Of a DNA stretch of 64,000 nt, positions 46,840-57,775 are shown in pieces. The notes under the pieces were generated by a model. The model had not been told where the DNA came from, did not search any database, and saw only the letters and a program-made list of their open reading frames with translations. The stretch is taken from NCBI GenBank assembly GCA_028554755.1, contig JAPTOF010000004.1, positions 19,214,001 to 19,278,000 of the forward strand, written 5' to 3'. Origin of the DNA: Cordia subcordata. Taxonomy: Eukaryota > Streptophyta > Magnoliopsida > Boraginales > Cordiaceae. The number at the start of each line of letters is the position of its first letter. Within the stretch, counting starts at the first letter, position 1. The position numbers were made by a program, and so were the translations under genes.

Positions 46840-48057
46840 ATGGTGGACAATAGGATAGGAGTTAAATATGCAGAGCTTACACCTAGTGGTCCTTCTAAGT
46901 CTAGAGAGCCTAGCCATAGCCCTGTTGAGAGTGATCATAAAGAGAGTTCTGCTAAGAGAGTTGCGCCTAGTAGAGACCATGGAGAGAGTACTTCCCACTC
47001 GCATCAGGACAGAAAAGAGCCTATTGTTGATTCCCATGAGTCTAGGGGTTTTGAGCCTATAGTTCCTTATCCTTCTGCCTTAGAGAAGCCTTCACCTAAT
47101 GAGGATACTAGGTTTCTCAGAGTCTTAAAGCATCTTAAAGACCTAAAGGTCAATCTTCCTTTGATAGATGCAGTCCGTTCTATTCCCTCCTACTCCAAGT
47201 TCTTCAAAGACCTCTGTGCAAGGAAACATAGGATATCAACTATGCTGAAGAAGGTAAAGCTCACGGAAAAGGTAAGTAACATTTGCACTTCAGGCCTTCC
47301 AGCTAATATGAGTGACCCCGGAGCTTTCACTATTCCGTGTAGGATTCAAGAGACCCAGATTAATCACTCCTTGCTAGACTTAGGCTCCAGTGTGAACCTC
47401 ATTCCCTACTCAGTCTACCAGCAGCTAGGTATAGGAGACTTGTCCTCAACGCATATTACCCTTCAGCTAGCTAATCGATCTGAGAGGAGACCTAGGAGAG
47501 TAGTAGAAGATATGCTAATTCAGGTAAGAGAGTTTGTGTACCCTGTAGATTTCATAGTGCTTGATATGAATGTGGGTCATGACTCTAGGCATTCCACTCC
47601 CGTTCTCTTAGGTCGCCCCTTCCTTACTACTACGAATGCTATCATTCATTGTAGGTCGGGGTTATTAGAAATAAAATTTAAGAATTTGAGGTCTTTTATG
47701 AAAGTGGTAGAGGCAGTGAACAAGGTTAGTATAGGTGGAAAAGATGATGAGGAAGATTGCTTTATGGTCCAGGTGATAAACCCATTTGTTGAGGGCAATG
47801 TTGAGGAGTCCATGATCGAGAATGATGAATTGAGAAAGCTTAAGGGCATCTTACCTAGCCTTGATCGAGAGGCCTTCGTGCGAGGATACATAGCCTCTAT
47901 TTCTAGGGATGATGATTCTAGGCTTAGTGAGTCCTTTGAGGTTAATTCTTTCAATCTTGATATGAGAGACATGGACCATTATGATTGCACACATAGGATT
48001 AATCTTGAAGGAGGAGATGAAAATAGAGGTTTTACGGTGCATGTGATAGAATCTTGA
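46840..48057 (+). CDS. ATH-G aspartic protease, 405-codon open frame
   Basis: This is the longest uninterrupted protease region in the window. It runs from MVDNRIGVKYAEL through LKDLKVNLPLIDAV and DPGAFTIPC to the active site LLDLGSSVNLIPYSVY (about 47,370-47,420), flap-like VREFVYPVDFIVLDM and LLGRPFLTTTNAIIHC, then an Asp/Glu-rich tail. It ends at TGA 48055-48057, where ATH-B has a Cys codon in the matching VIDSCVED. The same frame continues for another 187 codons into the next module, so the stop looks recent. The upstream start is uncertain because protease is normally cut from a polyprotein. Confidence 0.7.
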   Translation: MVDNRIGVKYAELTPSGPSKSREPSHSPVESDHKESSAKRVAPSRDHGESTSHSHQDRKEPIVDSHESRGFEPIVPYPSALEKPSPNEDTRFLRVLKHLKDLKVNLPLIDAVRSIPSYSKFFKDLCARKHRISTMLKKVKLTEKVSNICTSGLPANMSDPGAFTIPCRIQETQINHSLLDLGSSVNLIPYSVYQQLGIGDLSSTHITLQLANRSERRPRRVVEDMLIQVREFVYPVDFIVLDMNVGHDSRHSTPVLLGRPFLTTTNAIIHCRSGLLEIKFKNLRSFMKVVEAVNKVSIGGKDDEEDCFMVQVINPFVEGNVEESMIENDELRKLKGILPSLDREAFVRGYIASISRDDDSRLSESFEVNSFNLDMRDMDHYDCTHRINLEGGDENRGFTVHVIES

Positions 48058-48965
48058 ATTGATGAATGTGATTGTGAGAAGATATCCACTAGCGATGAAT
48101 TTATTGAAGGATTTGATGAGATATTAGCTAGAGTGGATTTACAGACACCTATTGAGGAGAATATCATGCCTATCTTTGATTCTAGGCCCGAAGAGACCAT
48201 CGGAGTTGTAGGTTTTGATGTAGAAGTAAATGATCAATATATGAAGACTCTTAAAGAGGAGATTGAGGAACTAGAGATCATGATATATGGGTCCTTAGGC
48301 CTTTTTGATGAATCCTTATTCGAACCTTCTTCTAAACTCTCTACTAGGGAATTACTTGATGAGATGAACCATTTCTTGAATGAACACAAGTTGACTCTTA
48401 GTGAGAGTGAGCCTATGACCTTTACTTTTGGTTCTTCCTCTTCCGGGCCCATTCCTTTTTGCTCTTCCTTTGATTTCATCTCATCCCATCCCATTTCATT
48501 TGATGATTCTTTCCTCCTTTCTCCCATTAAGTCTTTCCCTAGTGAGGACCTTTTTTACGCCATCCCATTTTCAACACATTCATGCAGTGCTTGTTCATAT
48601 TCCCCCCATTCTTTATGACCCATGGGCATGGAGTGTTGGTAGCCCTTGATCATCAAAAGAAAGCAATAGGATGGTTAGTGGTGGAATCCGAGCTTGCTAG
48701 GATAGGATTGGAGAAGAACAAGGGACTTAGATCTTTAGATTTTTCCACACCTTATGACACCTTGGAGCATTCTTCTTCTCTACTTAATGTGTCGGGTTTC
48801 TTATTTATCCCTTTTTCATGTGTGCTTAAAAAGGATTATGATGTGTATGATTGGATTAATCTATACCACATGATCTTTTTTCTTCTGAGTTGTGCCTTGA
48901 CAGATTTGTATGCCGATCTGTGCTCAAGGACTACAAGCATTATTGGCCCTAACATTACCACCTGA
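48058..48965 (+). pseudogene. ATH-G acidic 'IYGSLG' module after protease
   Basis: It is in frame with protease up to 48,618: FDEILARVDLQTPIEEN, ELEIMIYGSLGLFDESL (about 48,270-48,320), RELLDEMNHFLNEHK, then a Ser/Phe-rich stretch. After a frameshift near 48,600 it continues with LVALDHQKKAIGWLVVESEL to 48,965. The order and wording match the C-terminal half of the NA-1 and NA-2 ORFs. The tail resembles VLRKHRKAIGWKIDDL at the entry to RT in ATH-B. This suggests that RT and integrase were lost just after this point. Confidence 0.75.
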
Positions 48966-50420
48966 CTAGAGGCATTAAATCCAACGCTACTAGGAGGCAC
49001 CCTAGACATTTAGTGATGAGTTGATGATTGCTTGGCTAACGGTGTTGTGGTTAGCGCTACTAGGAGGCAACCTAGGTTAAATTTTTGCAAATTTGCACTT
49101 GTTCATTTTCCTTTCTTTAATTTTCCTTTCTTTTTCTTTCACCCACACCAAAGTGTTGAATCTAGATCCTTTGTCCCATAAGATACATCGTTGCTTATTA
49201 TTGCACATTCCAATGCAAGTTTGCATAGACAATGCCATTAACCTTGTTTCTTTTTGTATTTCTCTGAATTTTATGTCATAGGGGTAGTAGTATGATGATT
49301 TATCATTGGCATAGAGAGCTTTGAAGATAATGCAAGGTTGTATCTATCCTTTCTCCACTTGTTTCCCATGTTTCTACCCCATCCCTACCACCCGTAATTG
49401 TTTTGTAATACCAATTTGCTTGTTTATGTGCTTTGCTCTATTTGCTTGAGGACAAGCAAAGTTTAGGTTTAGGGGTGTAGGGGTTTGCTCTTATTGTTTT
49501 ATGTTTTCTTAGGGTAGATTGCATTATTTGGTTAAAAATGGAAAAAAAATTTCAAATTTTAATGCATGAAGAATTGTTTATTTCTTGGTTGATCATTGTG
49601 TTGGCTATTGTGATTTACTTTATTGATTGGTGAATATAAGTAGCATTATGGGGAAGTGAATGGAGTGGATTAAAAACCGAGTTTTAGAGGGGATGCCTTT
49701 GAAAGTTGTGGGGAGTGAGGACCTTTAAGAATGCCCTTTGTAGCCACCCTATAGCTTGGTAGGAAAAAGTGAAGAAAAAAAAAGGGTTGTTGATGTGAGT
49801 GCCCCTTCTTTGGTTGGTTCTTTTTTATATGCCTTAGCCTTTCCTTTTCCTTTCTTTCTATGCAATGCAAAGTATGAAAAATTAAAAAAAAATTTGAAAA
49901 GGACAAACACGGTGCAAAAATATGAGGAAAGAAGTTGAAAAATTAGAAAAATTAGAAACGAGAAAAAGCCGAAGGCACTAAAATGTTTTGTGAATAAGTG
50001 CATAAGTGACACAATGTCAACTTAGCACATGATATCATCTTTGTAGGTATGTGAATAAGGCTTTTATAAGCCATTAAATTTGCATATTCTCTCATCATGT
50101 CTTTGAGGCTTTGTGTATGTTAAAGAGGCCATGTTAGCTGAGGGGGAAGAAAATATCAACATCCCGAGTGCGTGAGTTAGAATCCTAAGCTTGTAGTGGA
50201 TTGGCTACTTAGGAAATTCCTACGAGGAACGAGGCCTCTTTGAGTAGAGGAAGGACCCAAAGAGACTTGGGGATCTCTCCACAATAAAAATGCCCTCTTC
50301 ATACTTCTTAGACTAACCTTGATAACGAGTCAATCCCTTAGGTAACCCTTTGCATCGGCTTTAAGAATAAACTTAAGATTGGCTTACTTGGGGACAAGCA
50401 AGGAGAAGGTTTGGGGGTGT
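48966..50420 (+). other. ATH-G 3' noncoding block
   Basis: CTAGGAGGCA motifs lie at about 48,989 and 49,060. Hairpin 1 (TTTGCTTG-AGGA-CAAGCAAA, 49441-49460) is followed by AGGTTTAGGGGTG, an A-rich tract near 49,875-49,970, hairpin 2 (CTTACTTG-GGGA-CAAGCAAG, 50383-50402), and GAGAAGGTTTGGGGGTG at the LTR edge. No gene is supported. Confidence 0.75.
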
Positions 50421-52311
50421 TGATGTGTTGTGTGTTTATGTGTGTTTGCATTGTTATTTGTCCATATTTGGAGGTGTATTAAGCTTAAATAGTTGCTTTA
50501 GTGTAATACTTGTGCTAGATATAGACGTAAGCGTATACAACTATATATAGTTGAGTTTAAAAGGTAAATGCTACATTAATGGCTTGTTTTGGATATTATA
50601 GGTGAGATTGAGGATTGTTTGGAGATCAATGGAGATGGAGATGGTTTGGGCAAGGAGTGGAAGCATAGCTGAAGATGAAAGTGGAAAAAAATCAAGTTTG
50701 GAGGCTTCAGGACAAAGACTAAAGCAACAGAAGCAAAACGGAGCCAAAACGAAGCCAAAAGAAAGCAAATAGGCACTACCGAAGCACTGGCTTCAGAGTA
50801 CCGGTACACCGGCTGGCTATTCCACCAAAAATAGAGAGCAAGCTTCTATTACCAGAATAGAAGCCCCTTGGTACCGGTGCTCCGGTTAAGTATTTTGGTA
50901 GTCGCAGAAATTGCCTATATAAACCTGCTTTTGGCCGTTTTATGTAACAAGAAGTCATAGTCTTTCACACCCATCTCCCAAACCTTAATTCCCCTCTCAC
51001 CAACCTCCACCACACACACACTCACACACTTTTCACCTAGATTCAAGCTTGTAATTAGGGTTTAACACTTGTAATTGCAAGATCAAGACAAGGATTTCAA
51101 GAGCAAAGCTAAGCATGAAAGGAAGGTTTATCTTTCTCCTTTTATACTTAGTTTTCTCTATTCTAGAATAGATCTTTTATGGGTGATTGAAGCTTGTATT
51201 ATGGGTTGATTGAATACTACTTTACTATGAGATTTTGATGGTTTAATATATATGTTTGCCTACAATGTTTCAATGGCTACTTACATATATGTCTATGTGT
51301 TTGTTGGTATGCCTAGGTGAAAAAACATATATACTTAGAGGCTTGATTGCTATTTAATACTTCTAAATCATTGTATGAGCATGTCTAGGTGTTTATGTAG
51401 TGATTCCATGAAATGGGTCTTGTAGCTATGTATGTCTATGTGTGTTTTTACATACCTTAATATCAATTTTAGCTTCTATGACATACATATTGGATTCCAA
51501 TGCGTAAATTGGTATGACCTAAATATGTCTAAGTGTTTAGGACTAGAATGTGCTTTATATTCATTCGTACCATGCTCGAGAACATGTATGATGTGCTTTA
51601 TTGTCAAATCATGCTTCCGTGATGCTCTGATTGGTGGTTCTTCATTAATAATTAGGCCTAGTTTAGTCTCCTTTGGCTTTAAACCCAGCCAATAGGTGTC
51701 GGGCTAGCTTAATTGACCTTAGGAAGCCTAGTGCTTGGCTTTAAACCCAGCCAATAAGTTAGAACATAGGGTAAGACCAATTATCATCACCTAGGAACAT
51801 AATTAGCTAATCCGTGCCTTAGTTCATAAGGACCACGCTATACTTCTAGGTAGCTAGTACCTAGGGATAGACCCGCACTGAGTCTAGGGATTGTAGGAGA
51901 GGTTGATTAGATTCCTAGCTTAGAGCACCCTTCTTAGAGTAAGCCATCAAAGTTAATCCCATAGCAAAGTTAGTACCCAAATCACCCATAGTTAATCGAA
52001 TTTCACCCATTGCCCTATGTCTTGTTTGAATTCCCTTTTTTACTTACTTATCTTCTCTTACCTTTATTTTCTTTAGTTTGTTTAGAATAGTTTAATTTAC
52101 TTTGAGCTCCCTTCACATCTAAAACAACCAAACATAATTCTTAGTTTGGCTTGTTTTCCTTCTAGCTTTCTAGGACACACACTTAGCTTTCATTCCCTAT
52201 TTCCTGCCTCCCTGAAGGATCGACCCTGCTTTTGCACATTAGACTACATGACCTGTGCACTTGCAGGCTTTTAATTAAGGCTTAGTGCTTAATTAGCAAA
52301 AAGAAGCATCA
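50421..52311 (+). repeat. 3' LTR of ATH-G
   Basis: TGATGTGTTG to AAGCATCA, 1891 bases, with two TTGGCTTTAAACCCAGCCAA motifs at 51673-51692 and 51735-51754. It is followed by the TSD GATTT. Confidence 0.9.
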
Positions 52312-53992
52312 GATTTCTTTAGTAAGAAGCCACGAAGAAATGAATTTTTGACATCTAGTTGCTAATTACCCATCCCCTAAAAATAGCAATAGTTAGAATA
52401 GTGCGAATAGTTGTAGGTTTGACCACTGGGCTAAAGGTCTCATTATAATCAACCTTAAGACGAGCCTTATATTGCTCAATGCTGCCATCAAAATTATACT
52501 TAACTCGACAAATCAAATGACATCCCACTAAATGTTTAGCTAGTTGTGATAGCACAAACTTCCAAGTTTAGTTTTGAATGAGAGCATTAAACTCTTCAGC
52601 CATGGCATTTCCCCAATGCACACTGTGGGAAGCTTCAATAAAAGAGCTAGGCTCATCCAAAGAAGCTTGAGCAGTAAGAGAAAACAAGGTTTTTAGCTTA
52701 TAAGTACCAAATCTGGCTCTAGTCTGCATAGGATGGGCGTTGTGAGGTAAAGAAGGTGACTCAGAGGCGAAATCCTATAAAACACTAAGAGTAGTGTCAC
52801 TTGAAAGGGACATGGCATGCTTACTCAAGACAGGGGATGCCACGAGTTTTGTTAAGGAAGGGGACAACATGAGGACTGGCAAGAAGGGGGCGACACTGAA
52901 GCTGGGGCGACATAGAGGCTGTCAAGGTGGGGGTGACGTAGAGACGCTAAAGAAGGCTCCATTAATAAAGGCGAGCTAAGGGGCCGTACGCAAACCATCA
53001 GGTGCACTAGAAGACAGACCAGTGCATGGTATAGATCTAAACGCCAAGTTTTGGGCAGGTTATGAACCTATAAGCTAATGACTAGAGAATGGTTAGGGAA
53101 TAGCATGGAATGCAATAGTTGGGAGAGACTCTGATGCATTGACATGTGGGGCAACTAACGTGGGATATAGATACGAATTTTCATTTAAATACACATGCCA
53201 ACTAATGTAAACTCAACCCATTTTGAGGTCTAAGCACTTGTAACCTTTATATCCATTTGCATAACCAATAAAGACACATGGAATAAACCTAGGGTCTAGT
53301 TTATGATGCACATGAGCAAACAAGATTAGATAACAAGCACACCTAAAAGATCATAAAATTTGTACTCATGCACTTTGTGAAAAAGCAATTCAAATGGGGA
53401 TTGAAAACTTAAAGAAGGTGACAGGAGAAGATTTATAACCAAAACAACAGGATATGCAGCGTCAAGCTAAAAAAAGCAAGAAGTGTAGCTTGCAATAAAA
53501 AAGTGCAAAGAACATCAGTAATATAGAGTTGTTTGCGTTCAGGAGCCCTATTCTATTAAGATGTGTCCGGACAAGATTTTCGAAAAACAATCCCATGTTG
53601 AAGAAAGAACACATTAAAAACCTTGTTGTCAAATTCATCACCCTTGTCACTTTGAAATTATTTAATCTTACTGCCAAAAAAGTTTTCAATTTGTGTTCTG
53701 AAAGTTTGAAAATGCATTAAAACCTCAAATTTGTGCCTCGTAGGAAAAATCCACATAAATCGTGAGTAATCATCAACAATAAGCACATAATATTTAAAAC
53801 CAAGATTAGATTCAACAAGAGATGTCCACATATCCGAATGAATTAAATAAAGAGATGTTTGCGATCAAGACTCAACAGGATGAAAAGGCAATCTAGTGTT
53901 TTTGCCCAAATTACAGTCCTCACAAGAAGTGAAAGCAGTACATTTTATTAAAATTTTCCCTTTCAAAAATGAAAACAACTAAGATTGCAAAT
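52312..53992 (-). pseudogene. COP-4 integrase and RT N-terminal half
   Basis: The minus strand shows the Copia integrase core near 53,850-53,750 (YYVLIVDDYSRF), degraded integrase sequence to about 53,000, then the RT entry at 52,555-52,355: CRVKYNFDGSIEQYKARLK and FSPVVKPTTIRTILTIAI. Stops and frameshifts are frequent. ATH-G interrupts RT at 52,312. Confidence 0.8.
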
Positions 53993-55828
53993 TGATGTGT
54001 TATGATTGTGTGTGTGTTTATGTGGCATTTCTATACATGTTTGAGGTGTTCTTGCACTCTATTAGGCGTGTTGGTGTTGCAATTTTTCCATACTTATGTA
54101 TAGTAGGTTACAGATGTCCGTAATTGAGTTTAGAACATAAATTTTACATTAATACGCACTTATTTCTTATGCTAGGTGAAGTTTAGGGCAAAGCTCAGGA
54201 CATGAATTGATGATGATTTGATGAAAGAGCCAAGCTAAAGTTGTTTGGGATGTGAAGAAAACTTGAAGAATGCATTTGGAAATAGCTAGGTCAAGAGAAG
54301 AGCTACCTAGAAGAAACAAGCTCACGAGGAGTAAGAATGAAATGGAATCTAGGAAGGCTAGTTGACCTCGACCATAGGCTGGTTGAATGGCCAAGTCCCC
54401 CGGCCACATTAGAAACTTATTCTAGGCCGGTCGACCTAGCCCAAGGCTGGGCCCCAGGCCCTGTTCGATGAAAACCCTATTTAAGCATTTTACAGCATTT
54501 TTAGGCGCATTTAGCAATCAATAGACATACACTTCATACCTAATTTTCACACACTAAACCCTAGCTCACCCACTTTATACACACACTCACATACTTCTTA
54601 CTTGAATTCAAGCTTATTTGGAGAGATTTAACACTTGGATTTCAAGATTTAGTGAAAGGATTGTAAAGCTAAATCAAGGATGAAAGGGGAGTTTCTATAT
54701 CTCTCTTTCATCTTATTTTATATTATGATTGAGTAGACTTGTTTAGGGTGATTTAGCTTGTGTAATGGGTTGATTATATGCTCTTATGTTATGGGATTTG
54801 ATGGCTTAATTTATACATACTTTGTTCTTCTTGTTTTAATGGCTATTATTTAATACATGTCTAGGTGTTTGATAATATGCCTATGTGAGTAGTATGTGTA
54901 TAAATTGATGTTTGATAACACGCTATATGTTTGTGTGTAGATTGTTTGAAGTAGGTAATACTTATATCCATGTCTATATGTATGTTTGCATGCCTGGTAG
55001 TAAATATGACCTTAATATTACATGCATGTTGGTTCCTAATTACTTTAAATATTGTAATCTGAGCGTGACGATGTTTGGTAGTCAAATAGGTCATGCGAGC
55101 ACCTTAGCTTAAAACATGTATGATTGCACGTATTGAGCAAATCCCGCTATAGTGATACTAAAATGATGGCACGTAATTTAGGACTAGCCTAGATCGAGCC
55201 TCCCTTGGCTTTAAACCTAATCACCGGGTTTTTGAATAGGTTTAATCGACCATAATGACACTAGGTCTTGGTTGTAAACCCAACCAACAGTTTAGGTACT
55301 TAGGTAGGTTCATCCTAAATCACCTAGAAAGCTAGTTAGTCACTCTTAAGGCCTTAGGTCACAAAGACTGCGTTATTGCTCTAAAAGCTACTGCCTAGGG
55401 AAGGACCTGCACCGAGTCCTAGGGAGAAATTAGGACACTAGTTAGCAACCTAGACAAAAGCAGCCGATAGTTAAGCCATCCCTTGTAATTCCATGGCATT
55501 TGAGTCTAGAATCACCCAATAGCAAGCAAAACGCACCCTAACCCATTCTACTTGTTAGTTCCCTCTATGTAGTTTGTTGCCCTATTTTTCATTCCTGTTT
55601 CCCAGAGTGTAGTTTCATTTTCCTTCCTTTGAGCTCCCATTAAATTCAAAAATTACAAAAAGATGGTTAGAGTAGGTTTCTTTTTAAGCACTTTCTAGGA
55701 CACATATGCATAGGATCCATTCCATATAATAGCCTCCCTGTGGTCCGACATCCATTTTCACAGAAACTTTATTGCACTAATCCATGCGCTTACAAGACTT
55801 TAGGGCTTAGACCTTTAGATAGACATCA
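53993..55828 (+). repeat. Solo Athila-type LTR
   Basis: TGATGTGTTATG to AGACATCA, 1836 bases, with a perfect TSD CAAAT (53988-53992, 55829-55833). It contains GGCCGGTCGACC near 54,425, a TATA-like CTATTTAAGC near 54,478, and degenerate TTGGCTTTAAACCTAATC near 55,207. There is no PBS or internal sequence, so LTR-LTR recombination removed the rest. Confidence 0.9.
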
Positions 55829-55833
55829 CAAAT

Positions 55834-57558
55834 GTCCTAGATGATGATGCCAAATGTCCCTATTTATTTCTTAATCTACCATTACATGCAACGGAGGAGA
55901 AACACTGCCAGCTAGTAAAGGATAGAGGTCACTAGTGTTGGTTGTGTGAAGGAAGGGCAAGCCTGTGCTCTTGTCCTTTAAGGAAAAAGAATTAGACTCA
56001 AATTCGACAATACAGCTACTGTCAGCATATAATTTGTGAATAGAGAGAAGATTATGTGACAACTTAGGAACATGGAAAACATTATGCAGAGTGAGGGGAC
56101 GACACACAGTACGCAAGCAAGCATTGCCGATATTTTTAATCTATAATTGCTTACCATTACCAACTAAAATTTTAGCTGGACCAGTGTATGGAGTTAAAGA
56201 AGTTAAGATACTTGAGTTAAGAGTCATATGAGCAAAAGCTGCAGTGTTCAAGTACCATGTGGCATCATTCGTCTCACCAACCATCATAGTGGCAAAGGAC
56301 TTTGGGAGATCAAAAGCTATAATTGCATGACTAAAATGATAGGAATAGTACACAGTAATATGACTAGGGAGATTACAAATTTGACAAATAAGGGTGGAAA
56401 AACCAAGCATTGCTTCAAGTAACCCATCAAATTATTACCACGGCTAGAGGAATTGGAAACATAGTAGAGTTAGGAGCAGCAATACCAGTAAACACTTGAG
56501 CCAGCTGAGCATGTAAAGAATAGTTTAGCATAAAGGGCGGCACTTGCACAAAACCATTACCATGACAAGAGGAGTTGGAAACTCACCCATTACCATGACC
56601 ACGCCTTCAGTTCTAACACTGGCCATTAGAATTAGACCGACAACCAGAAGAAGCCTACGACTAGGATTGGGATGTCACCTAGATAAAGGAAGCCGTATAT
56701 GCCGTTTATGTGTTTAGTTGAGTGGATTGAGCAATAAGCTTCCAATACCCTTCCTGGGCAATAAGCTTACGATACACATTGTTCCAGGCAAGAACTTCAC
56801 CTAAATTTATGAGCATTTTAACAAAGGTAACATATTCAGTCGGCAAACCATGAAGAGCAGTTGTGATTAAATCATCCTTTAAAATATGTTTTTGTATATC
56901 AAACAAGGCATCAGCAATTGTTTTCAACTCATGAAGATAAGCTTCCATAGATTTGTTGTTTTTGTGAATTAAATAAAGATGAAGTCGAAATGCATGCAAA
57001 TTTGCTTTCGATGCATCTAGATATCATTCCTTCGAAGCGATCCAGATAGCACAACTTAATGGAAGATGATAAGTGTCCTGACCCATATCGCTTGTAAAGG
57101 TCGCATTTAACCAAGTTCAAATGAGACTATCCAAGCGAAGCCAAGGCATGTAATCCGGGGAATCTGTTGCAGGGCATGGCATAGTTCCATCCACAATTCT
57201 AGACATGCCATAAGTGAAAAGAACTGGCTTCAATTGGGATCTCTATAACTTGTAATTTGTGCCATCAAACCTGATGGTGACCAACGTGGTGATATTAAAG
57301 ACTATTCAATGTAGGAGGTTGCAAGGTGGAGGGAAGCGCAAGAGAAAGAGGTACTGTAATGGTGGGCAAAGGCAATGAAAGGTGTTAGGACGTAGGTGCC
57401 ATGACAGCCAAGGGAGAAGACTGGGTATAAGTTGTCGTTACAATAGTGGAGGGAGGGGGTGGAAAAGCGAAGGTAAGTAACGAAGACGAAAGAGAAGTGC
57501 CAGTCTGAGAAGACGTTAGTGATGGAGAAGAAGTGAATATTAGCAATGGAGTAGTCAT
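55834..57558 (-). pseudogene. COP-4 gag and protease
   Basis: The minus-strand start at 57558 gives MTTPLLIFTSSPSL. The UBN2-type gag core is at 56,999-56,706 (SMEAYLHELKTIADAL, HGLPTEY). The zinc knuckle CQICNLPSHITVYY near 56,385 has lost its last Cys. Protease is read as DATWYLNTAAFAHMT near 56,270, where the catalytic DTG is changed to NTA. The pre-integrase segment VPKLSHNLLSIHKL is near 56,070. The solo LTR follows. Confidence 0.8.
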
Positions 57559-57618
57559 GCGGAAGAAATTAGAATAGAGGCAGGAGATGAGAAAACAAGA
57601 AATGTAGGATCTTGTGGT

Positions 57619-57630
57619 CTCTTGATACCA
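57619..57630 (-). other. COP-4 primer-binding site
   Basis: The minus strand reads TGGTATCAAGAG, initiator tRNA-Met type, directly touching the LTR end. Confidence 0.8.
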
Positions 57631-57770
57631 TAAAAATGTATAAGCCCTCACACCCTAATTAGGGTGGATGTAATATATTTATACAGTGTAAAAGACACAT
57701 AATTACATTCTTGACCTTTTTTCAATACAAGCTTTCCATCATACAAGATATACAAAAATATACAATAATA
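57631..57770 (-). repeat. 5' LTR of COP-4
   Basis: 140 bases, minus strand TATTATTGTATATTTTTG to TTTTTA, matching 41776-41917 (plus strand shares TATAAGCCCTCACACC and TACAAGCTTTCCAT). Followed by the TSD TTACA. Confidence 0.85.
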
Positions 57771-57775
57771 TTACA

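Larger units (their letters stand above)
43070..52311 (+). mobile_element. ATH-G: gag-protease Athila element lacking RT and integrase
   Basis: TSD GATTT (43065-43069, 52312-52316) is perfect. LTRs are 43070-44948 and 50421-52311. The interior is only about 5.5 kb: PBS, gag, protease, then the acidic module found in NA-1 and NA-2, then the 3' noncoding block. RT, RNase H and integrase motifs are absent in all frames I read. Movement would need enzymes from a complete Athila. Confidence 0.9.
41771..57775 (-). mobile_element. COP-4: full-length Copia element with nested inserts
   Basis: TSD TTACA at 41771-41775 and 57771-57775 is perfect. LTRs are 57631-57770 and 41776-41917 (about 140 bases). 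The PBS TGGTATCAAGAG (minus strand, 57619-57630) directly adjoins the LTR. The interior runs gag and protease (57558-55834), integrase and RT start (53992-52312), RT and RNase H (43069-41930). It is split by ATH-G and a solo LTR. Without these it measures about 4.9 kb, a normal Copia size. Confidence 0.9.
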
